A DNA stretch of 36,602 bases from an uncultured Lachnospiraceae bacterium (GTDB lineage: Bacteria; Bacillota; Clostridia; Lachnospirales; Lachnospiraceae). Below, one piece after another: positions 1-7,330 of this stretch. Under the pieces are notes generated by a model. The model was not told where the DNA came from and did not search any database. It was given only the letters and a program-made list of their open reading frames with translations. The first letter of the stretch is position 1, and every line of letters begins with the position of its first letter. Location: NCBI GenBank assembly GCA_947626285.1, contig CANQRR010000035.1, positions 1 through 36,602 of the forward strand. Direction: 5' to 3'. The position numbers and the translations under genes were made by a program.

Positions 1-22
1 CAATACATAAAAATAAATTTGA

Positions 23-175
23 CATAAAAAAATAAGCCTGATAAGGCTTTCCAGAGATAGGGGTGTCAAAAACCCGGCCGGTGCGGAAGACGAGACGGAT
101 TTGATCTATGAAGAAGAAGGCGATGAACTCTCCGGAGAAGAAAGCGCGCTGGCAGGAATTGGCGCGGGAGAATAA
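23..175 (+). other. Possible 3' remnant of a coding region
   Basis: One plus-strand frame is open from about position 23 to a TAA at 173-175 and contains no ATG. It would encode a very acidic tail (TDLIYEEEGDELSGEE) followed by LAGIGAGE. This could be the end of a gene broken or replaced on its 5' side, because the first 50 bases are AT-rich and unlike coding sequence. The frame may also be open by chance. A 6-bp hairpin (34-39/44-49) sits in it and is followed, on the minus strand, by a T-run, so it could be a weak minus-strand terminator. No function is assigned. Confidence 0.2.
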
Positions 176-229
176 TTGTAGGAAAATTTTAAAAACACAT
201 GTTTTTTTCGTTTTTTCCTGCAATTGTGC

Positions 230-257
230 TTGACAATTGGCTTTATTATGTTATACT
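230..257 (+). promoter_or_regulatory. Sigma-A promoter of the cold-shock gene
   Basis: TTGACA at 230-235 and TATACT at 252-257 are separated by 16 bp. Transcription would start near 264, giving a 5' leader of about 130 nt, which is long for a 66-codon gene and typical of cold-shock genes. An AT-rich imperfect hairpin (191-197/200-206) just upstream may terminate earlier transcription. Confidence 0.8.
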
Positions 258-285
258 ATAATTGCTGGTAGAGTGGTTTGTTTGT

Positions 286-353
286 AAATTTCACTAGCTA
301 TTATAGATTATGAAATAATAGCCGTTGGTAGTCTATAATAGTTAGTGAAATTT
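286..353 (+). promoter_or_regulatory. 5' leader with two exclusive hairpins
   Basis: Positions 286-307 pair with 332-353 over 22 bp with a single G-U pair. Inside this, 297-304 (GCTATTAT) can instead pair perfectly with 315-322 (ATAATAGC). The first arm is shared, so the long and the short hairpin cannot form together. The AGGAGG of the cold-shock gene lies at about 382-387, downstream of both. Cold-shock leaders of other bacteria are known to refold with temperature; a similar role here is inferred. Confidence 0.6.
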
Positions 354-394
354 TTTAACGAATCAGGCAGGCACAATAGTTAGGAGGTACCCAG

Positions 395-595
395 ATGAAC
401 AAAGGTACAGTGAAGTGGTTCAACGCAGAGAAGGGCTACGGCTTCATCACCGGCGAAAACGGTTCTGATGTGTTCGTACATTTTTCTGCAATCCAGGGTG
501 AGGGCTTTAAAACTCTGGAGGAAGGACAGGCAGTTTCTTATGATCTGACAGAAGGCGCCCGCGGCATGCAGGCTGCCAATGTGGTGAAACTCTAA
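395..595 (+). CDS. Cold-shock domain protein
   Basis: This 66-residue protein is a single cold-shock domain (five-stranded OB fold) that binds single-stranded RNA and DNA and melts RNA secondary structure in the cytoplasm. Both RNA-binding motifs are present: KGYGFI at residues 13-18 (RNP1) and VFVHF at 26-30 (RNP2). Its length is the usual one for the family. The start is supported by TAGGAGG seven bases upstream. The gene has its own promoter, a long foldable leader and a strong terminator, so it is monocistronic. Which paralogue it is, and whether it is cold-induced, cannot be decided from sequence alone. Confidence 0.95.
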   Translation: MNKGTVKWFNAEKGYGFITGENGSDVFVHFSAIQGEGFKTLEEGQAVSYDLTEGARGMQAANVVKL

Positions 596-616
596 TTTGG
601 GAATGAAATGTCCGAA

Positions 617-649
617 GGCCGTTGCAGCGCTTGCGCAACGGCCTTTTTT
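617..649 (+). terminator. Rho-independent terminator of the cold-shock gene
   Basis: A 9-bp GC-rich stem (GGCCGTTGC at 617-625 with GCAACGGCC at 635-643) is followed by six T. It lies 22 bases after the stop codon. Confidence 0.9.
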
Positions 650-651
650 AC

Positions 652-887
652 GTCTAAAAGCCCGATCTCCATACAGAGAGGGTCGGCAAATTTATTTGCC
701 GGACTATCTCTGTATGAGAGATGCTATCCCGTATGAGCAAAACAGCGATTGCGAACAAGCGTGAGCAACGTGATTTGCGAATACGGGGTGCGGATTGCGG
801 GGCACTGTGCGCCAGTGGCGCACGTTTAGCGCCGACCGGAGCGAAGCGTAGACTGCAAAGCACGAAACAATCCGCGGGCTTTTAGAC
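652..887. mobile_element. MITE-like element with 13-bp inverted ends
   Basis: A perfect 13-bp inverted repeat (GTCTAAAAGCCCG at 652-664 and its complement at 875-887) bounds 236 bp with no convincing gene. The interior is packed with further hairpins: 670-679/707-716, nested 682-691/694-704, 726-734/781-789, 807-813/817-823 and 790-797/868-875. It sits between two convergent genes, and one end is only three bases from the flavodiiron stop codon, so it may also act as their terminator. It looks like a small non-autonomous repeat or a structured RNA. A related stretch occurs near 36411-36471. No transposase is visible. Confidence 0.55.
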
Positions 888-890
888 ATT

Positions 891-2843
891 CTACAGTCTT
901 TCGAAGTCTTCCGCCCCATGCTTGCACAGCGGGCAGACGAAATCGTCCGGGAGCTCATCTCCCTCGTAGACATATCCGCAAATCTTGCAGACATATCCCT
1001 TCTTCTCCGTCGTCGGCTGCGGCTTCGGCTTGATGTGGTCGAAGTAATACTGGTATGTGACGCTCGGCACATTGGAAAGCACGACCGCCTCCGTCACCTC
1101 GGCGACAAACATCGTATGCGTGTCGTATTCATGCTCCTCGATCACCTTTCCAGAAAGCACCGCGTTCGTGTAGTCCGGGATGTAGCGCAGACCATTGGCC
1201 GTGCGCGCCTCGACCGGACCCTGGGCAAATTTGTCCGTGTCCCTGCCGCTGCAGAAACCGAACTGCTGGAACAGCTTGAACGGCGCCTCGGTCGTCAGGA
1301 TCGACACGTTGAACACGCCGATCTTTTTGATCATGTCGTGCGTGTAGTTCGCCTTGTTGACCGCGATCGCGATGCGCTTCACCTGATCGGTCACCTGCAT
1401 AACCGTGTTTGTGATGCAGCCGTTGTCCTTGTCTCCGTCCCGCGCGGTCAGCACGAACAAACCATAGGACAGCTTGAACATGGCGGTCGGATCGATCTGC
1501 CCTTTCGTCGTGGCCGCTGCCTTTTCGTCGACCGCACCCTGCGTCACGGAAGCAGTCCCGGTTCCCGACGTTTCAAAAGCCGCGCTCTTCGCTCCCGCCG
1601 CGACGGAAGCGCCTTTCACAGGAGCCGTCATATGCTTCGCGTCATCCGGGATCGTCGCCGCCAGAGCGTCCGCAAGCGCGTCCACCTCGGAAAGCTGCTC
1701 CTTCTTCAGCGAAGAAATGATCGTGAGTCTGTTGTCCAGGATCGTCATGTTTTTGCACTTTTCAAACTCCGCGCGCATCAGTCCGCCGCTGGTCGGCGCC
1801 CAGGAACCGTTCTCAATCAGCGCGACCGTGCGGTTCTGGATGTTGTGCGCCACAAGGTCGTAGATCAGCGCTTCCATGTTCACAAAAATGCCCGCGTTGT
1901 AGGTCGTCGACGCAAACACAAGATGGCTCCACTTGAACGAAGCCGCGACGATCTCGGACGCCGGAGTTACGGATACGTCGTACATCACGGTCTTCACGCC
2001 GCGCTCGCGCAGACGGCAGGCCAGGATCTCCGCCGTGTTCTCCGTGTGCCCGTAGACCGACGCGTAGGCGATCATCACGCCCTGCTCCTCCGGCGCGTAC
2101 GAACTCCAGTGCATATATTTCCCGATGAAGTCAGAAATGTTTCTTCTCCAGACAAAGCCGTGCAGCGGGCAGATCATCTCGATGTCAAGCGTCGCCGCCT
2201 TTTTCAGCAGCGCCTGCACCTGATCACCGTACTTGCCGACGATGTTCGTGTAATATCTGCGCGCCTCGTCCAGGTAGTCGCGCTCAAAATCCACCTCATC
2301 CGCGAACAGCGCACCGTTGAGCGCGCCGAACGTACCGAAGCCGTCCGCTGAGAAGAGGATCTTGTCTGTCGTGTCGTAGGACACCATAACCTCCGGCCAG
2401 TGCACCATCGGCGCCATCACGAACACCAGATTGTGTTTCCCGGTGTTGAAGCTGTCGCCCTCCTTCATGAGCACGGCGCGCGCGTCGATGTCAAAGTCGA
2501 AATATTGCTTGATCATCGCGGCGATCTTCTCGTTGCAGATGATCTTCACCTCCGGATAACGCGCGACCAGCTCCTGAATCGCCTCAGAGTGATCCGGCTC
2601 CATGTGGTGCACCACAAGATAATCAAGCGGGCGCCCGCCAAGCACCTCCTTCACGTTCTCAAAAAACGTGCCTTTCACCGCCTTGTCTACGGTGTCGAAG
2701 AGCACCGTCTTCTCGTCCATCAACAGGTAGGAATTGTAGGACACGCCCGCCGGCACGGAGTACACGCCCTCGAACATCGCAAGACGCCGGTCGTTGCTGC
2801 CGACCCAGTACAGATCGTCTGTCACTTTTCTGTAGCAGTACAT
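891..2843 (-). CDS. fprA: Multidomain flavodiiron protein (oxygen/NO reductase)
   Basis: This cytoplasmic enzyme of 650 residues reduces O2 to water (or NO to N2O) and protects anaerobes. An N-terminal metallo-beta-lactamase-like diiron domain (1-250) has the ligand set H80-x-E82-x-D84-H85, H148, D167 and H228. A flavodoxin domain follows from about 256 (ASVYGHTENT, FMN phosphate loop). After an Ala/Thr-rich linker comes a flavin-reductase-like FMN domain (about 450-600). A C-terminal rubredoxin (about 613-650) has two CxxC pairs (CKIC and CPLC). The protein thus carries its own electron chain, whereas simple family members have only the first two domains. AAGGAGG precedes the ATG. An extended -10 (TGCTATACT) lies at about 2883-2891. 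The gene is monocistronic and convergent with the cold-shock gene. Confidence 0.93.
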   Translation of the reverse strand: MYCYRKVTDDLYWVGSNDRRLAMFEGVYSVPAGVSYNSYLLMDEKTVLFDTVDKAVKGTFFENVKEVLGGRPLDYLVVHHMEPDHSEAIQELVARYPEVKIICNEKIAAMIKQYFDFDIDARAVLMKEGDSFNTGKHNLVFVMAPMVHWPEVMVSYDTTDKILFSADGFGTFGALNGALFADEVDFERDYLDEARRYYTNIVGKYGDQVQALLKKAATLDIEMICPLHGFVWRRNISDFIGKYMHWSSYAPEEQGVMIAYASVYGHTENTAEILACRLRERGVKTVMYDVSVTPASEIVAASFKWSHLVFASTTYNAGIFVNMEALIYDLVAHNIQNRTVALIENGSWAPTSGGLMRAEFEKCKNMTILDNRLTIISSLKKEQLSEVDALADALAATIPDDAKHMTAPVKGASVAAGAKSAAFETSGTGTASVTQGAVDEKAAATTKGQIDPTAMFKLSYGLFVLTARDGDKDNGCITNTVMQVTDQVKRIAIAVNKANYTHDMIKKIGVFNVSILTTEAPFKLFQQFGFCSGRDTDKFAQGPVEARTANGLRYIPDYTNAVLSGKVIEEHEYDTHTMFVAEVTEAVVLSNVPSVTYQYYFDHIKPKPQPTTEKKGYVCKICGYVYEGDELPDDFVCPLCKHGAEDFERL

Positions 2844-2925
2844 GAGAATCCTCCTTTATTCATTCTAATATGCTTCTGTCTCAGTATAGCAGTCTTTGTC
2901 GAAAAAATCCACAAAGCTTCGTCTC

Positions 2926-4482
2926 CTACGACTCCGCGTCCGCGGAACCGGCGGCGATCTGCGCGCCGCTCACGATGAATCCGACGTCGCGGATCGAAGA
3001 GCCTGCCGGGATCGTCCCGTTGTAGCTCACCGATGTGATGTGCAGCGTATTTCCCTCCGCCGAATAGTTTCCGTTCCAGCCGTTGGACAGCTTGACCTCC
3101 CCGTCGAACGGAACGTCGATCTCCCACGAACTGCAGTCCGCCTCACCCTTGTTCTTGAGCGTCAGATCGTACTGGTACGTCGGCACACCGTTTTCTTCCC
3201 AGTTCCCGCGCAGCACTGCGGACGCTTCAATGTCGCCGTCCGTGATCGTGAGCACCCCGGAACCGTCCACGCCGGAAACAATCGCATCGCCGGCGTCTCC
3301 GCCGCTCTGCGCGGATTCACCGGAATCTGCGTTCTGCTCTCCGTTCACGGAAGCGTCGCCTTCCCCACTGTCCGCCCCGGCCTCCGCCTGCTGAGCGTCA
3401 ATGTTTTCCTGCTGCCCTGCGCTGTCCGCTTTCTCTGCTCCGTCGGGCGCATGAGCAATCAGCATATCGTGCAGCCATTTTCCGGAATCGCTCAGATCGT
3501 CGATCGTAAATCCGCTCGTCTTTCCGCAGGAGCTCTTGAAGATCGACGAACTCTCATCTTTATTGGCCATGTTCCATGCGACATAGCTGATCCCGTACTG
3601 ATCCAACGCATCAATCCACTGGTTCGCCTGATCGATGTCAAGCGCGCCGTTGCCGCTCGCGTCGCAGATACCGTACTCGGTGACAAAGATCGGCAATCCC
3701 GCGTCGGCCGCGCTCGCCATCCGGCTGCGCAGATCCTCCTTGTGCGTGGCCGCGTAGTAGTGCAGCGTGTACATGATGTTGTCATAGTCTGTGATCGGGT
3801 CGGCCGCCGCCTCATCCACGTACTGCGACCAGTTCGGCGTTCCCACGATGATCACCGCATCCTCGTCGTTCTGGCGTATCACCGGGATCACTTGCTCCGC
3901 GTAGGTCTTGATCGCCTGCCAGTCCGTTCCACCGTTCGGCTCATTGCAGATCTCGTAGAGCACGTTGTCGTTCCCCTTGAACTCGTTTGACATGGTGGCG
4001 AAGAAATCCTTCGCCTCGTCAATGTAGACGTTCGGATTCAGGTCGGAAAGGATGTGCCAGTCCACGATTACGTACATATCGCAGGCCGTCGCGAACTGGA
4101 CCCCCTGCTTGACAAGCACCTTCAGCGCCTCTTTATCCCCGTCCGTGCAGTAGCCGCCGGACTCCGCTGTGTACATCGCCAGGCGCACCACATTCGCCTT
4201 CCACTCGTTGTGGAGCTGGCGGAACCACTCCTCGTTCACATACTGCGGGAACCACGCAAGGCCGTGCGTGCTGGCACCCCGGAGCTGTACCGGTTTCCCG
4301 TCGCTTCCCACCAGATGCGCGCCCTCCACATGGAGCGCTCCCGTCACCGACGGAGCCGCCAGAATGTCCGCCTGCTTCTGCTCCGCCTCATCCGCCAGAG
4401 CACTGCCGCCCGCGAACAATGCAACAAACATCTGCATCATCACAGCCGCCGCCAAAATCGCCCGTCTCATCGTTTTCTTCAT
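2926..4482 (-). CDS. Secreted GH5 cellulase with C-terminal CBM2-like domain
   Basis: The 518-residue protein is predicted to hydrolyse beta-1,4-glucan outside the cell. A Sec signal peptide occupies residues 1-30 (cleavage after ALA). The glycoside hydrolase family 5 barrel spans about 45-345; I see the acid/base in EICNEPNGG (E181) and the nucleophile in VTEYG (E269), plus HY at 241-242. A low-complexity, Asp/Ser/Gly-rich linker (350-410) leads to a beta-sandwich (about 415-505) with the NGWNGNYS and SYNGTIPAGSS signatures of family 2 cellulose-binding modules. No anchor motif or dockerin is present, so it is probably released. The start is supported by AAGGAG. The neighbouring WYL gene on the same strand could be its regulator, but nothing proves this. 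Confidence 0.92.
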   Translation of the reverse strand: MKKTMRRAILAAAVMMQMFVALFAGGSALADEAEQKQADILAAPSVTGALHVEGAHLVGSDGKPVQLRGASTHGLAWFPQYVNEEWFRQLHNEWKANVVRLAMYTAESGGYCTDGDKEALKVLVKQGVQFATACDMYVIVDWHILSDLNPNVYIDEAKDFFATMSNEFKGNDNVLYEICNEPNGGTDWQAIKTYAEQVIPVIRQNDEDAVIIVGTPNWSQYVDEAAADPITDYDNIMYTLHYYAATHKEDLRSRMASAADAGLPIFVTEYGICDASGNGALDIDQANQWIDALDQYGISYVAWNMANKDESSSIFKSSCGKTSGFTIDDLSDSGKWLHDMLIAHAPDGAEKADSAGQQENIDAQQAEAGADSGEGDASVNGEQNADSGESAQSGGDAGDAIVSGVDGSGVLTITDGDIEASAVLRGNWEENGVPTYQYDLTLKNKGEADCSSWEIDVPFDGEVKLSNGWNGNYSAEGNTLHITSVSYNGTIPAGSSIRDVGFIVSGAQIAAGSADAES

Positions 4483-4590
4483 AAATTCCGTTCTCCTTTT
4501 CCCTTGTCAGCATCTCTTTCGTTTCAGCCGGTTCCGGTCTCCGGACTGTCGCTTCGCTCCGTTCCCTGTGCAATTCCATCGTTATCCTGT

Positions 4591-5586
4591 CTACGGGCTT
4601 TCTTCATAGTTTCCCAACACTTCCCGCAGATATTTCTGGTACTCTTCGCGAACGCTCTTTGGTCTCTCAATCCTCGCGCCCGGCCCAATGCCGGTCAGCC
4701 AACCAAAGAACTGCGGGCTCACCGACACAAGCACCCGGATCCGGAAATGTTCCTCGTCGACCGGGACAAGCCAGACGTCGTGGCCGAAGCGGTCGATCAT
4801 GGTCCCCGCCAGGTGCTTCCCGCACACAAGCGTCACGGTCTCATCGTGTCCGCCGTACATGCCGAAGGTCTTCTTAGCAAACTCCGCAAGGTCAAAATTT
4901 CGAAACGTCTCTTCGCCCTTGCGTTCCGTCTCCAGTATCTGCGTGCGCTGCATCTTGTCAACCCGGTAATGCCGGATCTGGCCGACCGTGTCGTCGTACG
5001 CCACCAGATAATAATTCTCGTCGTCCCAGGTGAGCGCCCAGGGACTGACGACATAGCGCGCCCCATCCTTCCTTAATTGGAACTTCTTCTGCATCGTCCA
5101 CTCCGCATACTGGAAGGAGATCTCGCGATTTTCATAGATCGCGTTGTGCACATAGTCCACATTGTAATAGATGGTCTCGTTCTCCGCCTTCAGACGGTTC
5201 ACGATGAAGACCTGCTTCGCGAGGATCGCCGCATCCGTCCGGCAGCAGAGCTTTTCCAGCTTCTTGATCAGCTCCCGCGATTTGCTCTCCGTGATGAACT
5301 TGGACGACTGCACCGCGTCCACCAAAAGTTTCAGCTCCGGCAGCTCAAATTCGCGCGCGCCGATGTAGTAGCCGGGATTCTTTCCCTTCTTCTGCTGCAC
5401 GTCCAATCCGTACCGGGTCAGGATCTCCATCTCCGCGTAGATTGTCCTGCGGTCCGTGCTGATGGAATACTCCTGTTCAAGAATCTCGCAGAGCTGTGAT
5501 GCGTTCAGCATATGTGTGTCGTCCGTACGCTCCAGCATGATATCCATGAGATAGAGCGTGCGAATCTTCTGATCCAATGCCGCCAT
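4591..5586 (-). CDS. WYL-domain transcriptional regulator
   Basis: This 331-residue cytoplasmic DNA-binding protein has an N-terminal winged helix-turn-helix (about 5-75, with STDRRTIYAEMEIL as the recognition region) followed by a WYL domain (about 135-330) that normally senses a ligand or nucleic acid. The WYL core is SPWALTWDDENYYLVAYD at 181-198. A longer open frame runs upstream to 5967, but I start at 5586: the protein homologous to the family begins there, AAAGGA lies upstream, and the extra part is only the translated 61-bp repeats. The gene lies upstream of the cellulase on the same strand, about 100 bases away. The ligand and targets are unknown. Confidence 0.88.
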   Translation of the reverse strand: MAALDQKIRTLYLMDIMLERTDDTHMLNASQLCEILEQEYSISTDRRTIYAEMEILTRYGLDVQQKKGKNPGYYIGAREFELPELKLLVDAVQSSKFITESKSRELIKKLEKLCCRTDAAILAKQVFIVNRLKAENETIYYNVDYVHNAIYENREISFQYAEWTMQKKFQLRKDGARYVVSPWALTWDDENYYLVAYDDTVGQIRHYRVDKMQRTQILETERKGEETFRNFDLAEFAKKTFGMYGGHDETVTLVCGKHLAGTMIDRFGHDVWLVPVDEEHFRIRVLVSVSPQFFGWLTGIGPGARIERPKSVREEYQKYLREVLGNYEESP

Positions 5587-5599
5587 GCGAATTCGTCCT

Positions 5600-5739
5600 T
5601 TCTGTCGCTGATTTGCAAAATATGCTCCTTCAGGCAGGTGAACTCCTTGCAAGTCACATTCTGCTCCAGAACATTCTGTTCTGTCGCTGACCTGCGTAGT
5701 TCGCCTTTGCAAGCAAGCGAACTCCTTGCAAGTCACATT
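5600..5739. repeat. Two copies of a 61-bp repeat before the WYL gene
   Basis: Copy 1 is 5600-5660 and copy 2 is 5679-5739, separated by 18 bp (period 79). The first 12 bases and the last 21 bases of the units are identical, and the middle is partly conserved. They cover the region where the promoter and operator of the WYL regulator should lie, so they may be binding sites. They could equally be a dispersed repeat. Confidence 0.7.
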
Positions 5740-5751
5740 ATAAAATAATAT

Positions 5752-5796
5752 GGCGGATCCGGCAATCAGTTTTTGACCGCCGAATCCGCCGTTTTT
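5752..5796. terminator. Possible terminator
   Basis: GGCGGAT (5752-5758) pairs with ATCCGCC (5784-5790), with a large partly paired loop. A GTTTTT run follows on the plus strand and an AT-rich tract follows on the minus strand. It lies after the EF-hand gene, so it probably ends that minus-strand transcript. Confidence 0.4.
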
Positions 5797-5842
5797 CTCA
5801 TTCTCATATACTGCCCTTGTTCCGATCATCCGCGTATACATT

Positions 5843-6106
5843 TCAGAAATCAAATTCGTCCGGATCCAGGCCAGCGTCCTCCAGCACGCCTCTGCGCTCT
5901 GACGGATCCATGAATTCCAGTTCCTCATAATCCAGACCGGCTTCCGCGAACACATCCACGTTGTCATTGTCCACGAAATCAGTCAATCCCGACTTCTGGC
6001 AGTCTTCGCGGTTCATCTGATCTATCACCCCAAACTGAACCGCCCGCTCAAACAAATCCAGATGTCCATCGTGATTAAAATCGAACATTCTGTCAAATGC
6101 AAACAT
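5843..6106 (-). CDS. Small EF-hand protein
   Basis: This 87-residue acidic protein has one canonical calcium-binding EF-hand loop near the N-terminus (DFNHDGHLDLFE, with D, N, D, G, D and E at positions 1, 3, 5, 6, 9 and 12). The rest is helical and very rich in Asp and Glu. It has no signal peptide. I chose the ATG at 6106 because the preceding small gene stops at TGATG there and GGAGG lies seven bases upstream; a GTG two codons earlier is possible. Single EF-hand small proteins occur in Lachnospiraceae, but I know of no assigned function. Translation is coupled to the upstream 38-residue gene. Confidence 0.7.
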   Translation of the reverse strand: MFAFDRMFDFNHDGHLDLFERAVQFGVIDQMNREDCQKSGLTDFVDNDNVDVFAEAGLDYEELEFMDPSERRGVLEDAGLDPDEFDF

Positions 6107-6222
6107 CAGCACTCCTCCTTCCCGCTCTCCAGATACTCATAGTAATCGTCCTCGCTGGCAAACAGAATATATCTGCCTTCCACATATCCCATGTAGCCGT
6201 TTCCCGTTAAATAACCTTTCAT
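6106..6222 (-). CDS. 38-residue acidic protein coupled to the EF-hand gene
   Basis: The frame encodes 38 residues starting MKGYLTGNGYMGYVEGRY and ending with an acidic, Tyr-rich tail (DDYYEYLESGKEEC). A good AAGGAG lies eight bases before its ATG, and its TGA overlaps the next ATG (TGATG), which is typical of an operon. It has no membrane segment. I do not recognise it. An imperfect inverted repeat (TGGTAT/ATACCA) lies just upstream, near a possible extended -10. It is probably a real small gene because of the RBS and the overlap. Confidence 0.6.
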   Translation of the reverse strand: MKGYLTGNGYMGYVEGRYILFASEDDYYEYLESGKEEC

Positions 6223-6323
6223 CTTTCGGTTCTCCTTTCGCTATTTGATGGTATTCTGTCTTTTGATGATACCAGTTTACCTCAAATAGCTGTACAAAAA
6301 ACCGCACAACCACAAGAAACAAA

Positions 6324-6429
6324 ACAGCCGCAAGGCTCCCTCTCATTCCACTCTTCCTAACCGCTGTCTTTCCGATGGATCGGCGGGTGTTCGATATGGT
6401 CTGATATTGGGATCATGCCTTGCGGCTGT
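6324..6429. repeat. 13-bp perfect inverted repeat in an intergenic region
   Basis: ACAGCCGCAAGGC at 6324-6336 is repeated inverted at 6417-6429. The 80 bp between carry no supported gene. It lies between the start of the small-protein operon and the end of the MBL-fold gene, so it could be a terminator remnant or a small insertion. Confidence 0.4.
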
Positions 6430-6453
6430 GTACAAAAGTCGCGATAAGCGCTC

Positions 6454-7083
6454 TCAGGCACTGGCATTCTGCGGCGTCAGCACCACGGTCTGTCCCTCCG
6501 CCTTCCGATTCCCGGAAATCTCCAGCACGCTGCCAGACTCCGTCTGCACCTGTGGGCAGAGCGCGGTATACTCATCCACCGTACCCAACACATCAAAGCC
6601 AAACTTCCCGCTTCTGAAGTGCATCGGCACGACGATTCCCGGCTGGAGCTCCGCCGCCAGTCTGTGCGCCTGCCCCGCATCAATTGTGAAAAATCCGCCT
6701 ACTGGAATCAGCGCAACGTCCAGACTCCGCAGTTTGTCCGCCTGTTCCGGCGTAAGCGCGCAGCCCAGATCTCCAAAATGGGCCACCTGGCACTCCCCGT
6801 CGTCAAGAATGTGAATGGTATTGCGCCCGCGCATGCTCCCCTGCTTGTCGTCATGATAGGTCTCGATCTTCTCGATTGTAAACGGAGAATCGGCCCCTTT
6901 CCGCAGACTGACGCAGGAGCGACCGTTGTGGTCCCCGTGCTCGTGGCTGCAGAGAACCAGATCCGCTTCCTCTCTCACCGGCTCCAGGCCATCCACGGAA
7001 CCATCCGCATAGGGATCCAATATTACCGTATATCCTTTCGACTCAATCTTAAAGCAGGAATGACCGATCCATGTAATTTTCAT
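6454..7083 (-). CDS. MBL-fold metal-dependent hydrolase
   Basis: This 209-residue cytoplasmic protein has the metallo-beta-lactamase fold of the UPF0173/UlaG-like group. The metal motif is CSHEHGDHNG (H47, H49, D51, H52), with IGHSCFKIE at the N-terminus and a later GGFFTID loop. The true substrate is unknown; relatives are often called L-ascorbate-6-phosphate lactonase-like. An upstream extension to 7251 is rejected because AAGGAG lies eight bases before the ATG at 7083 and the family begins MKITWIGHS. It has its own sigma-A promoter and diverges from the aldo/keto reductase gene. Confidence 0.88.
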   Translation of the reverse strand: MKITWIGHSCFKIESKGYTVILDPYADGSVDGLEPVREEADLVLCSHEHGDHNGRSCVSLRKGADSPFTIEKIETYHDDKQGSMRGRNTIHILDDGECQVAHFGDLGCALTPEQADKLRSLDVALIPVGGFFTIDAGQAHRLAAELQPGIVVPMHFRSGKFGFDVLGTVDEYTALCPQVQTESGSVLEISGNRKAEGQTVVLTPQNASA

Positions 7084-7179
7084 ATGTTTTTCTCCTTTCC
7101 GGTTTTTGATTTCAATTGTCTCATTCAGTTTTCTCTGTGACTTTCCGCATGGAAATTTTCCTTCCTCTATACTGATTAT

Positions 7180-7208
7180 GTTATAGCGCGCATGATACAT
7201 AATGTCAA
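7180..7208 (-). promoter_or_regulatory. Sigma-A promoter of the MBL-fold gene
   Basis: On the minus strand TTGACA (7208-7203) and TATAAC (7185-7180) are separated by 17 bp. The leader is about 90 nt. Confidence 0.8.
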
Positions 7209-7241
7209 TTTTTTTGTCCACATGCAAAAACTCACTTCCAC

Positions 7242-7304
7242 TTGCATCCAATCCTTTCTGATGTTATGATAAAAGCACTGAAACCTGTCCTCCAACCGGA
7301 CAGG
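7242..7304 (+). promoter_or_regulatory. Promoter and dyad of the aldo/keto reductase gene
   Basis: TTGCAT (7242-7247) and TATGAT (7265-7270) are 17 bp apart. Just downstream CCTGTCC (7284-7290) and GGACAGG (7298-7304) form a perfect 7-bp inverted repeat at about +8 to +28, a typical place for a repressor operator or a leader hairpin. Confidence 0.6.
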
Positions 7305-7330
7305 CTCAAATTAAATCGGGAGGTGTCAGT

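Noticed and set aside
918-2351. Long plus-strand frame of 477 codons
   Set aside because: It is antisense to the flavodiiron gene, has no recognisable domain and is rich in Arg/His/Leu as expected for the shadow of a GC-rich gene.
6137-6346. Minus-strand frame of 69 codons with a hydrophobic start
   Set aside because: Its N-terminus looks like a membrane segment, but it lacks an RBS and overlaps the 38-residue gene that has one. Left out, though not impossible.
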